The notes: generated by a model from the letters alone, not told the origin. Counted from the stretch's first letter, positions 7,831-17,112 are shown. The stretch is 64,000 nt of DNA from Paramicrobacterium agarici (GCF_002563955.1 NZ_PDJE01000001.1:1674001-1738000); one strand, 5' to 3'. Translations and numbers: made by a program.

Positions 7831-9798
7831 CTAGCTGCGCACCTGGTCGGTAATGACCTTCATCACCATCGTGTCGGCGAGCGTCGTCGTGTCGCCGACC
7901 TCACGGCCCTCGGCGAGGTCGCGCAGCAGGCGGCGCATGATCTTGCCCGAACGCGTCTTGGGCAGCTCATTGACAACGAAGATCTCGCGCGGGCGGGCGA
8001 TCGGGCCGATCTGATCTCCGACCCAGCCGCGCAGATCAGCCGCGATGTCCGCGATCTTCTCTGCTTGGTCGAGGTGGCTTTGCTTGATGATCACGAACGC
8101 GACAACGGCCTGTCCCGTCGTCTCATCACTCGCGCCCACAACGGCGGATTCGGCGACCATCTCATTGGCAACGAGCGCCGACTCGATCTCTGCCGTTGAG
8201 AGCCGGTGCCCCGACACGTTCATGACGTCGTCGACGCGACCGAGCAGCCACACGTCGCCGTCATCGTCGAGCCGGGCACCGTCGCCGGCGAAGTACTTGT
8301 CGCCAAATTTTTCCCAGTACGTCTCCTTGTAGCGCTCCGGGTCGCCCCAGATACCGCGCAGCATCGATGGCCACGGCTCGTCGATCACGAGCAAGCCCCC
8401 GTTGCCGTTCTCAACGGCGTTTCCGTTGTCGTCCAGCACCGTGACGGAGATTCCCGGAAGGGCGACCTGCGCACTGCCGGGCTTTGTCTCGGTGACGCCG
8501 GGCAGCGCTGACACCATGATCGCGCCGGTCTCGGTCTGCCACCACGTGTCGACAACGGGCGCTGCGTCTGCACCGATGACCTTGCGGTACCACATCCACG
8601 CCTCGGGGTTGATCGGCTCACCCACCGAACCGAGCACGCGAATCGACGAGAGGTCGAACTCCTGCGGAACCTGACGGCCGACCTTCATGAACGAACGGAT
8701 CGCCGTAGGCGCCGTGTAGAAGATCGTGACCTTGTACTTCTCGATGAGCTCCCACCAGCGGCCGGGGTGCGGCGTGTCTGGCGTGCCCTCGTACATGACC
8801 TGCGTCGCGCCGTTCGCGAGCGGACCGTAGACCATGTACGTGTGACCGGTCACCCACCCGATATCGGCCGTGCACCAGAACACGTCGGTCTCGGGGTGCA
8901 GATCGAAGACCGCCTTGTGCGTGAACGCAGCCTGTGTCAGGTAGCCGCCCGAGGTGTGCAGAATGCCCTTGGGCTTACCGGTCGTTCCCGACGTATAGAG
9001 AATGAACAGCGGGTTCTCGGCCTCGAACGCCTCCGGCGTGTGGTCAGAGGATGCTGTCGGCACGACGTCGTGCCACCAGACGTCGCGACCCTCGACCCAG
9101 TCCACGTCGTTCTCGCCGCGCTTTACGACGAGCACGTGCTTCACGGTGTCCTGCGTGTCACCGTCCTTGCCCGCGAGCGCCTGGTCGACCGCGGGCTTGA
9201 GCGACGAGACCTTGCCCTTGCGCCATGCGCCGTCGGCGGTGATCACGAGCTTGGCCTCCGCGTCGTCGATGCGAGACCGCAGGCTGTCCGAGCTGAATCC
9301 GCCGAAGACGACCGAGTGGATTGCACCGAGTCGCGCCACCGCGAGCATCGACACGACGGCCTCCGGGATCATCGGCAGATAGATGGCAACGCGGTCGCCC
9401 TTGCCGATACCGAGGTCCGAGAGCACGTTCGCGGCCTTCTTCACCTCGTCGGTGAGCTGCGCGTAGGTGATCTCGCGGGTGTCGCCCGGCTCGCCCTCCC
9501 AGTAGATGGCGACGCGATCGCCGTTGCCTTCTTCCACGTGGCGGTCAAGACAGTTGTAGGCGACGTTGAGGGTGCCGTCGTCGAACCACTTCGCGAACGG
9601 AGGATTCGACCAGTCGAGCGTTCGTGTGAACGGCGTGTCCCAGCTGATCAACTCGCGCGCTTGCTTCGCCCAGAACTCGAGACGGTCGGCGGCTGCCTCT
9701 TCGTAGATCGAGGATGTCACCACGGCGTTCGACGCGAACTCCTCGGTGGGGGCGAACCGACGGTTCTCCTGCAGCAGGTTATCGATCTGCGTATTCAT
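7831..9798 (-). CDS. acs: acetyl-CoA synthetase (AMP-forming)
   Basis: This 655-residue enzyme joins acetate, ATP and CoA to acetyl-CoA (EC 6.2.1.1) in the cytoplasm. The AMP-binding motif [12 protein letters not shown], the domain hinge [15 protein letters not shown] and the C-terminal [11 protein letters not shown] are all present; the Lys of RSGK is the residue silenced by acetylation in the family. Length and collinearity fit Acs throughout. ATG 9798 is preferred over an upstream reading to 9909 because AAAGGAG lies about 12 nt before it. An 8-bp inverted repeat about 70-95 nt upstream is a possible operator. The acetate regulator RamB is also encoded in this window (25-26.5 kb). Confidence 0.95.
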   Translation of the reverse strand: MNTQIDNLLQENRRFAPTEEFASNAVVTSSIYEEAAADRLEFWAKQARELISWDTPFTRTLDWSNPPFAKWFDDGTLNVAYNCLDRHVEEGNGDRVAIYWEGEPGDTREITYAQLTDEVKKAANVLSDLGIGKGDRVAIYLPMIPEAVVSMLAVARLGAIHSVVFGGFSSDSLRSRIDDAEAKLVITADGAWRKGKVSSLKPAVDQALAGKDGDTQDTVKHVLVVKRGENDVDWVEGRDVWWHDVVPTASSDHTPEAFEAENPLFILYTSGTTGKPKGILHTSGGYLTQAAFTHKAVFDLHPETDVFWCTADIGWVTGHTYMVYGPLANGATQVMYEGTPDTPHPGRWWELIEKYKVTIFYTAPTAIRSFMKVGRQVPQEFDLSSIRVLGSVGEPINPEAWMWYRKVIGADAAPVVDTWWQTETGAIMVSALPGVTETKPGSAQVALPGISVTVLDDNGNAVENGNGGLLVIDEPWPSMLRGIWGDPERYKETYWEKFGDKYFAGDGARLDDDGDVWLLGRVDDVMNVSGHRLSTAEIESALVANEMVAESAVVGASDETTGQAVVAFVIIKQSHLDQAEKIADIAADLRGWVGDQIGPIARPREIFVVNELPKTRSGKIMRRLLRDLAEGREVGDTTTLADTMVMKVITDQVRS

Positions 9799-9865
9799 AG
9801 TTCGACTCTTCGCTCCTTTGCGGTCTGCGTTCAGTGATGACAATACTCGTTGCAGCCGACCCGCG

Positions 9866-9891
9866 ATAATCCGTGCCGTTCCGCGGATTAT
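9866..9891. promoter_or_regulatory. inverted repeat upstream of acs
   Basis: The arms ATAATCCG (9866-9873) and CGGATTAT (9884-9891) form an 8-bp inverted repeat with a 10-nt spacer in the acs upstream region. The distance to the start codon suits an activator or repressor site. The cognate protein is not known. The rest of 9799-9969 shows no gene. Confidence 0.4.
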
Positions 9892-9969
9892 GAGGGCTCC
9901 TCGCATCAAACGGATATGCCGCGGTGTGCGGGGTTGAAAAATCTGTCCCCCAAAAGGCGGACGGATCGC

Positions 9970-9997
9970 TTGCGCTCATAGCTCGAATGCGTATTAT
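9970..9997 (+). promoter_or_regulatory. sigma70-type promoter of the 6C RNA
   Basis: TTGCGC (9970-9975) and TATTAT (9992-9997) are separated by 16 nt, a good housekeeping promoter. Transcription would begin near 10004, at the 5' end of the 6C RNA. Confidence 0.65.
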
Positions 9998-10003
9998 GAG
10001 ACA

Positions 10004-10103
10004 GGCCGAATAACTTCATTCTGGCGTGCAACGCACAGATTCCCCCCAATCGAGACGTTGCGGTGACGGCACCCATTCCCCCCGATGGGTGCCGTCCTCT
10101 TTT
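10004..10103 (+). ncRNA. 6C small RNA
   Basis: Two hairpins each show a six-cytosine loop, the defining feature of the actinobacterial 6C RNA. Hairpin 1 pairs GCAACG (10028-10033) with CGTTGC (10056-10061), with an inner GAT/ATC stem holding the C-run at 10042-10047. Hairpin 2 pairs the 12-nt arms 10065-10076 and 10085-10096 around TCCCCCCG and is followed by a T-rich tail (CTCTTTT), so it doubles as the terminator. A promoter lies directly upstream. Its place next to acs and the tad genes matches the mycobacterial gene order. The loops are thought to bind G-rich mRNA leaders. From 10104 to 10246 only the tadA -10 box is visible. Confidence 0.88.
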
Positions 10104-10246
10104 AACCAGCGGCCGCGCGGTGGCGGCTTATCGATACGGTCACCGATCGCTGCTCTGACTCTCCACAGCATCCGTCGCGCACGCCGTTGTGCACAGGGCG
10201 AGTGAACACGGATGCTGTCGCACAACGAACTTCGTAGGCTCTGCCC

Positions 10247-11233
10247 ATGGAGTCCTTCGTCGCCGAGCCGTCGTTCGCCCCAGCTGGCGACGCCGTGCGG
10301 TTGGAGCTCGCCAGCCGCTGCGGCGCCTTGGCGGCGTACCTGGCCTCGGCTGATGTGACGGATGTCGTGGTGAACGGCGCGTCGGGCCTCTGGTTCGACC
10401 GCGGCTCCGGCCTCGTTCGCGACCCGCTGTGGAATGTTCCGGAGGCTGAGCTGCGGCAGCTCGCCACGCGGCTCATTGCCCTCGGCGGCAGGCACGTCGA
10501 CGAAGCCACGCCGTGCGTCGACGTGCGGCTTCCCGGCGGCATCCGGGTTCACGCCGTTCTTCCGCCCGTCTCGACGACCGGAACCCTGCTCTCGATCCGC
10601 GTGCCCCGTACAGGCCTTCTCGACCTCGGAGCCCTGCACAGGACGGGCATGCTCGGCGACGACGCCAGAATGCGGATGCTGCATCGCGCCGTCGCGCGGC
10701 GCACCAACGTGCTCATCACGGGTGCTGCCGGAAGCGGTAAGACGACCCTGCTCGCGGCGCTGCTCGGTGAGGCAGACCCCGCCGACCGCATCGTCGCGAT
10801 CGAGGACGTCGCGGAGCTGCGCATCAACCATCCGCACGTCGTGTCCCTCGAATCCCGGCAGGCCAACCTCGAGGGCGCAGGACGGATCGGCCTCGAACAG
10901 CTGCTGCGCGAGGCGCTGCGCATGCGACCCGATCGTCTCGTGCTGGGGGAGTGCCGCGGCGCCGAGATTCGCGAACTGCTCGCAGCGCTCAACACCGGGC
11001 ATGACGGCGGTGCGGGAACTCTGCACGCCAATTCGCTCGCCGATGTTCCCGCACGCCTCGAGGCGCTCGGGGCCCTCGCCGGAATGACGGCCGAGGCCGT
11101 CGGGCGACAATCGGTGAGTGCCATCGGGCTCGTTCTGCACCTGGAGCGAGACGGCGGCAGACGGCGTCTCGCGCAGGTGGGGCAGCTGGCGCTGACGAAC
11201 GGGCGGCTCGACGTGATTGCCGAGGGCGCATGA
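10247..11233 (+). CDS. tadA: TadA/CpaF-family pilus assembly ATPase
   Basis: This 328-residue secretion ATPase has an N-terminal domain (1-140), Walker A GAAGSGKTT (159-167), the Asp-box region IEDVAELR near 185, Walker B LVLGECRGAE near 228 and the His-box HANSLADV near 258. It powers assembly of Flp-type pili at the inner membrane. A TAGGCT box ends 6 nt before the ATG and no Shine-Dalgarno is present, so the mRNA may be leaderless. The stop overlaps the start of the next gene by 4 nt. It is at the short end of the family. The Ssd/CpaE-like gene that usually precedes it in actinobacteria is absent; acs is there instead. Confidence 0.92.
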   Translation: MESFVAEPSFAPAGDAVRLELASRCGALAAYLASADVTDVVVNGASGLWFDRGSGLVRDPLWNVPEAELRQLATRLIALGGRHVDEATPCVDVRLPGGIRVHAVLPPVSTTGTLLSIRVPRTGLLDLGALHRTGMLGDDARMRMLHRAVARRTNVLITGAAGSGKTTLLAALLGEADPADRIVAIEDVAELRINHPHVVSLESRQANLEGAGRIGLEQLLREALRMRPDRLVLGECRGAEIRELLAALNTGHDGGAGTLHANSLADVPARLEALGALAGMTAEAVGRQSVSAIGLVLHLERDGGRRRLAQVGQLALTNGRLDVIAEGA

Positions 11234-12162
11234 GGCGTGCAGCATCCCGAATCTCCCGGCGGGCTCGCGCCGCACCGACAGTCGAGGGCGTCGCAGCGGT
11301 CGCCGAGCGCATCGCCGTGCTCATGACCGGGGGAGTCGCGCCGTCTCTCGCGTGGCAGTACCTCGACGAGTCTCTCGGCCGCCGCGATCCGGTGGCGCGC
11401 GTCGTGCACGCGGCTGCGACAGCAGACGATGTTCCCGCGGCACTCGTCAACGCCGGCGCTGAGTGGCGTGTGCTCTCCGCGACGCTCGCCGTCTCGTCGC
11501 GCTGCGGTGCTCCCGCCGCAACAGCACTGCGCACTCTCGCCGCAACACTCCGCGCGATCGGGCAGACGCAGCGCGATATTGCCGCGGCGCTCGCGGGACC
11601 GCGCTCGACATCGCGACTCGTGATGCTGCTGCCGGTCGTCGGTATCGGCTTCGGGATGCTGCTGGGCTTCGACACGTGGGCGGCACTCGGCACCGTTCCC
11701 GGCGCCATCTGCGGCGTGCTCGGCGTGCTGCTCATGCTCGGCGGCTGGAAGTGGAGTTCTGCGCTTGCCCGCCGGGCGCAGCCGCGCGACACAGCGCCGG
11801 GTCTCATCGTCGATCTCACCGCCATCGCGCTCTCGGGCGGTTCGTCTGTGCCCGGCGCGCGCGCCGTGATCGCAGACGTCGCCGACGACCTGGGGCTTCT
11901 CGACGGATCCGGTAGGGGCGAATCCGATGTCGACGAGGTTGTCGCTCTCGCACAGCGCGCCGGAGTTCCCGCGGCCGACCTGCTGCGCAGCGAGGCGGCG
12001 CGCATTCGACGCGACGCCGCCTCGAAGGCCGCCGACGACGCGGCGCGCCTCTCAACGCACCTCATGATCCCGCTGGGCGTCTGCGTGCTTCCCGCGTTCA
12101 TGCTGCTCGGCGTCGCGCCCATGATGATCGGCATCGTCATGTCGACGAACCTCGGAATCTGA
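11230..12162 (+). CDS. type II secretion F-like membrane protein (TadB/TadC)
   Basis: This 310-residue membrane protein has two similar halves. The first has a helical region with MTGGVAPSLAWQYL and then two membrane helices (about 135-175). The second has VDLTAIALSGGSSVPGAR, a helical domain and C-terminal helices (LMIPLGVCVLPAFMLLG). Each half resembles a type II secretion F domain, so the protein may stand for both TadB and TadC, which are separate genes in many actinobacteria. It would form the inner-membrane platform driven by TadA, with which it overlaps by 4 nt (ATGA). No second F-domain gene follows, which supports the merged interpretation. Confidence 0.78.
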   Translation: MRRAASRISRRARAAPTVEGVAAVAERIAVLMTGGVAPSLAWQYLDESLGRRDPVARVVHAAATADDVPAALVNAGAEWRVLSATLAVSSRCGAPAATALRTLAATLRAIGQTQRDIAAALAGPRSTSRLVMLLPVVGIGFGMLLGFDTWAALGTVPGAICGVLGVLLMLGGWKWSSALARRAQPRDTAPGLIVDLTAIALSGGSSVPGARAVIADVADDLGLLDGSGRGESDVDEVVALAQRAGVPAADLLRSEAARIRRDAASKAADDAARLSTHLMIPLGVCVLPAFMLLGVAPMMIGIVMSTNLGI

Positions 12163-12353
12163 CTGCCGTCTCTCAGCGACCGGCGCGGCCCGCGGCGGCG
12201 CGCGGCGAGCCATGCGGGGTCGTCGTCCACAGGGAGCCGATCGGCGCGTGGCCTCCACAGCATCCGGTTTCATTCGCCCGCACTCGCGCGGCTTCGCGCA
12301 CACTGGATGTACTCGTGCCATCCGACCCCAGAGAGGGAAACGAAAGGATGCAC

Positions 12354-12545
12354 ATGCCACACTCCCCAACCGCCCGAGCCCTTGTCGACCGTCTGCGCGA
12401 CGACGAAGGCGCGGCGACCGCCGAATACGCCATTGCCACGATGGCGGCCGTCGGCTTCGCTGGCCTGCTCGTCGTCATCATGAAGAGCGACGAGGTGAAG
12501 GGCATACTCACCGATCTGGTGCGTCGTGCGCTCACGGTCGACTGA
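12354..12545 (+). CDS. Flp-like pilin (DUF4244 type)
   Basis: This 63-residue protein has a short charged N-terminus, the motif DEGAATAEYAIATMAAVGFAG, one membrane helix and a basic tail. The G-A-A-T-A-E-Y pattern is the Flp/DUF4244 pilin signature: the Glu follows the prepilin cleavage region and the helix forms the pilus core. ATG 12354 is chosen over ATG 12348 and 12315 because GAAAGG at 12342-12347 sits 6 nt before it but directly abuts 12348. It overlaps the next gene by 20 nt. No prepilin peptidase is encoded nearby, so maturation must rely on a gene elsewhere. Confidence 0.8.
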   Translation: MPHSPTARALVDRLRDDEGAATAEYAIATMAAVGFAGLLVVIMKSDEVKGILTDLVRRALTVD

Positions 12546-12864
12546 CAACGAGCACGGCAGTGTCACGGCGGAGCTCGCGGTGGTGATCCCCGCCGTGATG
12601 CTCGTGCTCGCGTTGTGCATGTGGGGCCTTCAGGTGACGGCTCTTCAGGTGCGGGTGACGGATGCCGCGGCCGACGCCGCGCGCACGCTCGCTCGCGGCG
12701 ACAGCATGTCTGTCGCCCGGTCTCGCGTCACGACACTCGTCGGCGGCGCCCAGGTGACATCGGCGCCCTCGGGGGACTTCGTGTGCGCGACGGTGTCGGC
12801 GCGGGCTGCCGTGCTGCCGATCGACGTGTCTGCGAGAAGCTGCGCGCTCGCGGGAGGACTCTGA
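12526..12864 (+). CDS. TadE-like minor pilin
   Basis: This 112-residue protein starts with GTG at 12526, inside the end of the pilin gene. It has the sequence NEHGSVTAELAVVIPAVMLV near the N-terminus, typical of TadE pseudopilins: a Glu at position 5 of the mature helix and a single membrane segment. A mostly extracytoplasmic domain with two cysteines (CATV and RSCALAG) follows and may form a disulfide. Its TGA shares a base with the ATG of the next gene. It probably primes or stabilises the Flp pilus. Confidence 0.8.
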   Translation: MRSRSTDNEHGSVTAELAVVIPAVMLVLALCMWGLQVTALQVRVTDAAADAARTLARGDSMSVARSRVTTLVGGAQVTSAPSGDFVCATVSARAAVLPIDVSARSCALAGGL

Positions 12865-13301
12865 TGCGCGGCATGACAGCGCCGTGCGAGGTGCGGCAGT
12901 CTTGCCGAAACGTCGCGGGTTCGATGCGTGTGTGGCGGAGCTGTTCGCGACGAGCGCATCGCCGCCTCGCGAACGAGCGCGGCGCAGCATCCGTTCTCGC
13001 CATCGCCCTGGTCGCGGCGACGCTCATCGCTGTCGGAATTCTCGCGCCGCTCTGCTCGGTCTACGCTGCCCGGCAGGCCGTCGCGGGCGCTGCGGATGCT
13101 GCAGCGCTCGCCGCAGCCGACACGGCGTCTGGGCTCGTGGCCGGGGTTCCGTGCGAGGCGGCGCGTCGTGCCGCTGACCTCAACGGCGCGGCGCTCGACG
13201 ACTGTTCCGTGGAGGGACTTGTTGCGCTCGTGCGCGTGTCGACGACGGTGCTCGGTCTTCCGGTCGCGGCGTCGGCGCGAGCGGGCCCGCCTCAGCTGTA
13301 G
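12864..13301 (+). CDS. TadE/TadG-like protein of the tad cluster
   Basis: This 145-residue protein has an N-terminal basic stretch, then ANERGAASVLAIALVAATLIA, a single membrane helix preceded by the G-A-A-S motif of the short TadG-like proteins found in actinobacterial tad loci (the so-called helicase/secretion neighbourhood TadE-like group). The external part has two cysteines (VPCEAAR and LDDCSVE). ATG 12864 overlaps the preceding stop. An in-frame GTG at 12924 would give a more compact protein and cannot be excluded. The DEAD-box helicase that names this neighbourhood elsewhere is missing. It ends by overlapping the convergent small gene by 10 nt. Confidence 0.75.
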   Translation: MRGMTAPCEVRQSCRNVAGSMRVWRSCSRRAHRRLANERGAASVLAIALVAATLIAVGILAPLCSVYAARQAVAGAADAAALAAADTASGLVAGVPCEAARRAADLNGAALDDCSVEGLVALVRVSTTVLGLPVAASARAGPPQL

Positions 13302-13528
13302 TTCGTGGTGCGGTAACGGTAGCCAACGGCGGTCGGCTGGTCGGAGTCTTCGGTGTCGAACTCCGTATGCCCCGACTGCACGTAGAGATAGGCCTTGCCC
13401 TCGTCGACCGGAACCTCGATCGACGGCTTGGCGTCGCCGGAGGGCAAGAAGTCGATCGAGATCGTCTTCCCCTCAAGCGGGCCGTCCGTGAGCTTTGCGG
13501 TGTAGCTGCTGCCTGAGGTGTTGTTCAT
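13292..13528 (-). CDS. conserved small protein, function unknown
   Basis: This 78-residue acidic protein begins MNNTSGSSYTAKLTDGPLEG and ends with YRYRTTN. Alternating hydrophobic residues suggest a small beta-rich domain; no signal peptide, membrane helix or metal motif is seen. It is convergent with the last tad gene, with a 10-nt overlap, and divergent from topA. The 210-nt gap to topA carries an inverted repeat GAACAGA/TCTGTTC (13593-13618). The codon pattern is like its neighbours and the product is similar in style to uncharacterised Micrococcales proteins. No function is assigned. Confidence 0.6.
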   Translation of the reverse strand: MNNTSGSSYTAKLTDGPLEGKTISIDFLPSGDAKPSIEVPVDEGKAYLYVQSGHTEFDTEDSDQPTAVGYRYRTTNYS

Positions 13529-13738
13529 ACCTTTATTGTGCGGGTCCCCGCGGAATGCGCAAGTGTCGCCGCAATGCGGAAACTGCGCCGGGGAACAGAA
13601 ATGTGCGAAACTCTGTTCTCGGTACGTGAGCCGCGCAATCCATTGTTCGCATCGTGCCGATGTTCAGGCTCCGCACAGCAGGTCACAAGGTGAGGGCGCA
13701 GGCGGGGTGTGTATGGTGTGCACGACGAAAGGAGTCGG

Positions 13739-16498
13739 GTGTCAGGCACGAAGAAGCTGGTCATCGTTGAGTCGCCGACCAAGATGAAGTCCATCGCCGG
13801 GTATCTGGGCGACGGCTATGAAGTGCTGTCGTCGGTCGGGCACATTCGAGATCTCGCGGAGCCCAAAAAGCTGCCCGCCGAGGTGAAGAAGGGCTCCCTC
13901 GGCAAATTCGCCGTCGACATCGATAACGACTTCGAGCCGTACTACGTGGTGTCCGACACCAAGAAGAAGACGGTGGCCGAACTCAAGCGTGCGCTCAAGG
14001 ATGCCGATGAGCTCCTGCTCGCCACCGATGAAGACCGCGAGGGCGAAGCCATCGCGTGGCACCTTCTTCAAGTGCTCAAGCCGAAGGTCCCGGTGAAGCG
14101 CATGGTGTTTCACGAGATCACGAAAGACGCCATCCTCGCAGCCAAAGACAACACTCGTGAGCTCAACGACTCGCTCGTCGACGCGCAGGAGACACGGCGT
14201 ATTCTCGACCGTGTCTACGGATACGAGATCTCGCCCGTTCTATGGCGCAAGGTCGGCCCGGGTCTCTCGGCCGGTCGCGTGCAGTCGGCCGCGACGCGTC
14301 TGGTCGTGGATCGTGAGCGCGAGCGCCTCGCGTTCGTCGCAGCATCCTATTGGGACCTCACCGCCGAGGTGACGCCCGCAGACGCCGAGTCGAGCTTCGA
14401 AGCCAAGCTCGTGCGGCTCGACGGAACCCGCATCGCCACGGGACGGGACTTCGACGACAACGGCACGCTCACCGCGAAGGTGCGGCAGCTCGACGAGGCC
14501 TCGGCCACGGCTCTTGCCGCGAGCCTCAGCGCCGAGACGACGTCTGCGCGCATCTCGAACCTCGAGACCAAGCCGTACTCGCGTCGCCCGGCCGCGCCGT
14601 TCATCACATCGACGCTGCAGCAGGAGGCGGCGCGAAAGCTGCGCTTCTCCGCGAGGCAGACCATGAGCGTCGCGCAGTCGCTGTACGAGAACGGGTACAT
14701 CACCTATATGCGCACCGACTCGGTGTCGCTGTCGAAGCAGGCGACGGATGCTGCTCGCGCGCAGGCCCGCTCGCTCTACGGTGACGACGCTGTGCCCGAG
14801 AAGCCTCGCCTCTACTCCGGAAAGTCGAAGAACGCGCAAGAGGCGCACGAGGCGATCCGTCCCTCCGGCGACACCTTCCGCACCCCGCAGCAGGTCAAGA
14901 ACGCCCTGCACGGCAACGACTTCAAGCTGTACGAGCTGATCTGGAAGCGCACGGTCGCGAGCCAGATGGCCGACGCCAAGGGGCAGACGGCCACCGTGAC
15001 GGTCGAGGCTGAACTGCAGGGCAGCGATGTCGCGAAGTCTGCTGAGCTGACAGCATCCGGCACCGTCATCACGTTCCGCGGATTCCTCGCCGCCTACGAA
15101 GAGGGCCAGGACGAGGTGCGCGGAGACCGCGACAAGAACGCGAAGCTGCCGCCCATGACCGAAGGCCAGGCTGCTGCGCTTGCCGACGTCGAGGCAAAAG
15201 GTCACGAGACGAGCCCTCCGCCCCGCTACACCGAGGCAAGCCTGACCAAGCGTCTCGAAGAGCTGGGCATCGGGCGTCCCTCGACGTACGCGCAGATTCT
15301 CTCGACGATCGTCGATCGCGGCTATGTCACGCAGCGCGGAACAGCGCTCGTGCCGAACTGGATCGCGTTCAGCGTTGTTCGCCTGCTCGAGGAGCACTTC
15401 AGCGACCTCGTCGAGTACGACTTCACCGCGGGCATGGAGGAAGATCTCGACCGCATCGCGGCGGGAGACGCCAGGCGCGCTGACTGGCTGAACGCCTTCT
15501 ACTTCGGAAACGACAGGCATGCCGGGCTGCGGCACGTCGTCGACAACCTCGGCGAGATCGATGCCCGCGAGATCAACTCGGTGCGCATCGACGACCAGAT
15601 CACGCTGCGCATCGGCAAGTACGGGCCGTATCTCGAGGTGATCGACGATGACGCGACACCGGATGCTGCCACGGGAGAGATCCCCGTGCGACGAGTGAAC
15701 ATTCCGCAGGATCTCGCTCCTGACGAGCTCACGCTCGCGAAGGCGCACGAGCTCAAGGACGCCCCGGTCGTGCACGATCGCGAACTCGGGCAGAACCCCG
15801 AGAACGGAAAGACGATCGTCGTGAAAGACGGCAGGTTCGGGCCGTACGTGACCGAGCTCGAGCCCGAGCCGGAGACGCCAGCTGAGGATGCTCCGAAGAA
15901 GAAGTCGGCCAAGAAGGCGCCGAAGCCGCGCACGGCATCGCTGTTCAAGTCGATGTCTCCCGAGACTGTTGACCTCGAGCAGGCGCTGCAGCTTCTCAGC
16001 CTGCCGCGCGTCGTGGGGGAGGACCCGGAATCGGGCGACCCGATCACCGCGCAGAACGGCCGCTTCGGACCGTATCTCAAGAAGGGAACGGATTCCCGGT
16101 CGCTGCAGAGCGAAGAGCAGATCTTCGACATCGACCTCGCGGGTGCCCTCGAGATTTTCGCGCAGCCGAAGTACGGCGGGCGTCGTGCCTCGAGTGCGCT
16201 GAAGGAGTTCGAGGAGGACCCCGAGAGCGGCAAGCCGGTGCGTGTGAAGGACGGCCGCTTCGGACCATACGTGACCGACGGTACGACGAACGTGACGATT
16301 CCCAAGGGTGAGGACCCGCAGGATATGACGTTCGAGCGCGCTGTGCAGATGCTTGCGGACAAGCGTGCGAAGGGGTCGGCGAAGCCGCGCAAGAAGGCGC
16401 CGGCCAAGAAGTCGACGGCGAAGAAGGCACCGGCCAAGAAGACGGCTGCGAAGACGTCGACGTCAGCGAAGAAGAGCACGACCTCGAGCGCCGAATGA
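13739..16498 (+). CDS. topA: DNA topoisomerase I
   Basis: This 919-residue type IA topoisomerase relaxes negative supercoils. The TOPRIM domain shows VIVESPTKM near the N-terminus and DEDREGEA near 98. The active-site Tyr is about residue 323 in YITYMRTDS. The C-terminal half has actinobacterial toprim_C repeats (GRFGPYV and GRFGPYLKK several times), then a lysine/alanine-rich tail (KKAPAKK repeats) that binds DNA. GTG 13739 is chosen because AAAGGAG lies 4 nt upstream; an in-frame ATG at 13709 adds 10 residues without support. It overlaps tmk by 4 nt, so topA-tmk are coupled. Confidence 0.96.
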   Translation: MSGTKKLVIVESPTKMKSIAGYLGDGYEVLSSVGHIRDLAEPKKLPAEVKKGSLGKFAVDIDNDFEPYYVVSDTKKKTVAELKRALKDADELLLATDEDREGEAIAWHLLQVLKPKVPVKRMVFHEITKDAILAAKDNTRELNDSLVDAQETRRILDRVYGYEISPVLWRKVGPGLSAGRVQSAATRLVVDRERERLAFVAASYWDLTAEVTPADAESSFEAKLVRLDGTRIATGRDFDDNGTLTAKVRQLDEASATALAASLSAETTSARISNLETKPYSRRPAAPFITSTLQQEAARKLRFSARQTMSVAQSLYENGYITYMRTDSVSLSKQATDAARAQARSLYGDDAVPEKPRLYSGKSKNAQEAHEAIRPSGDTFRTPQQVKNALHGNDFKLYELIWKRTVASQMADAKGQTATVTVEAELQGSDVAKSAELTASGTVITFRGFLAAYEEGQDEVRGDRDKNAKLPPMTEGQAAALADVEAKGHETSPPPRYTEASLTKRLEELGIGRPSTYAQILSTIVDRGYVTQRGTALVPNWIAFSVVRLLEEHFSDLVEYDFTAGMEEDLDRIAAGDARRADWLNAFYFGNDRHAGLRHVVDNLGEIDAREINSVRIDDQITLRIGKYGPYLEVIDDDATPDAATGEIPVRRVNIPQDLAPDELTLAKAHELKDAPVVHDRELGQNPENGKTIVVKDGRFGPYVTELEPEPETPAEDAPKKKSAKKAPKPRTASLFKSMSPETVDLEQALQLLSLPRVVGEDPESGDPITAQNGRFGPYLKKGTDSRSLQSEEQIFDIDLAGALEIFAQPKYGGRRASSALKEFEEDPESGKPVRVKDGRFGPYVTDGTTNVTIPKGEDPQDMTFERAVQMLADKRAKGSAKPRKKAPAKKSTAKKAPAKKTAAKTSTSAKKSTTSSAE

Positions 16499-17112
16499 GC
16501 GGACTGTTCATCACGCTCGAGGGCGGTGACGGCGTCGGCAAGTCGACGCAGGCGGCGCTGCTCGAGCAGTGGCTGAGCGGTCTCGGACGTACCGTCGTTC
16601 GAACGAGAGAACCGGGCGGCACGGAGGTCGGCGAGCAGATTCGAGAGATCGTGCTTCACCACCGCGGCGATATCGCGCCTCGGGCGGAAGCACTGCTGTA
16701 TGCCGCCGACCGTGCGCACCACATCGCGACGAAGGTGCGTCCGGCGCTCGAGGCGGGGAACGTCGTGATTCAGGACCGCTACATCGATTCGTCGGTCGCC
16801 TACCAGGGCGCGGGGCGAGTTCTCTCGGGCGAGACGATCCGAGACCTCTCGATGTGGGCCGTCGAGGGGCTCCTGCCTGACCTCACAGTGCTGCTCGACC
16901 TCGATGAGACGAAGGCGCGGCAGCGACTTGATGCTGCCGAGAAGCGGTTCGATCGTCTTGAGGCCGAGAAGGCGGAGTTTCACGCTCGGGTTCGGGCGGC
17001 GTACCTCGAGCTTGCAGCATCCGACGACCGCTTTATCGTTGTCGATGCGGCGCGTGCCCCTGACGAGATCGCTGCGGACATTCGGGCGCGCGTGGAGGCG
17101 CTGCTCGGCTGA
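16495..17112 (+). CDS. tmk: thymidylate kinase
   Basis: This 205-residue enzyme phosphorylates dTMP to dTDP for DNA synthesis. The P-loop is EGGDGVGKST (9-18), the substrate motif DRYIDSSVAYQG is near 95, and a LID with basic residues is near 145 (RLDAAEKRFDR). The ATG overlaps the topA stop by 4 nt. The order topA-tmk-holB is conserved in actinobacteria. Confidence 0.95.
   Translation: MSGLFITLEGGDGVGKSTQAALLEQWLSGLGRTVVRTREPGGTEVGEQIREIVLHHRGDIAPRAEALLYAADRAHHIATKVRPALEAGNVVIQDRYIDSSVAYQGAGRVLSGETIRDLSMWAVEGLLPDLTVLLDLDETKARQRLDAAEKRFDRLEAEKAEFHARVRAAYLELAASDDRFIVVDAARAPDEIAADIRARVEALLG

Noticed and set aside
13593..13618. LexA (SOS) box
   Set aside because: The pattern GAAC-N4-GTTC is not matched; the spacing is too long.
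14240..15775. Minus-strand frame of 511 codons inside topA
   Set aside because: It is a shadow of topA; the topA motifs are continuous.
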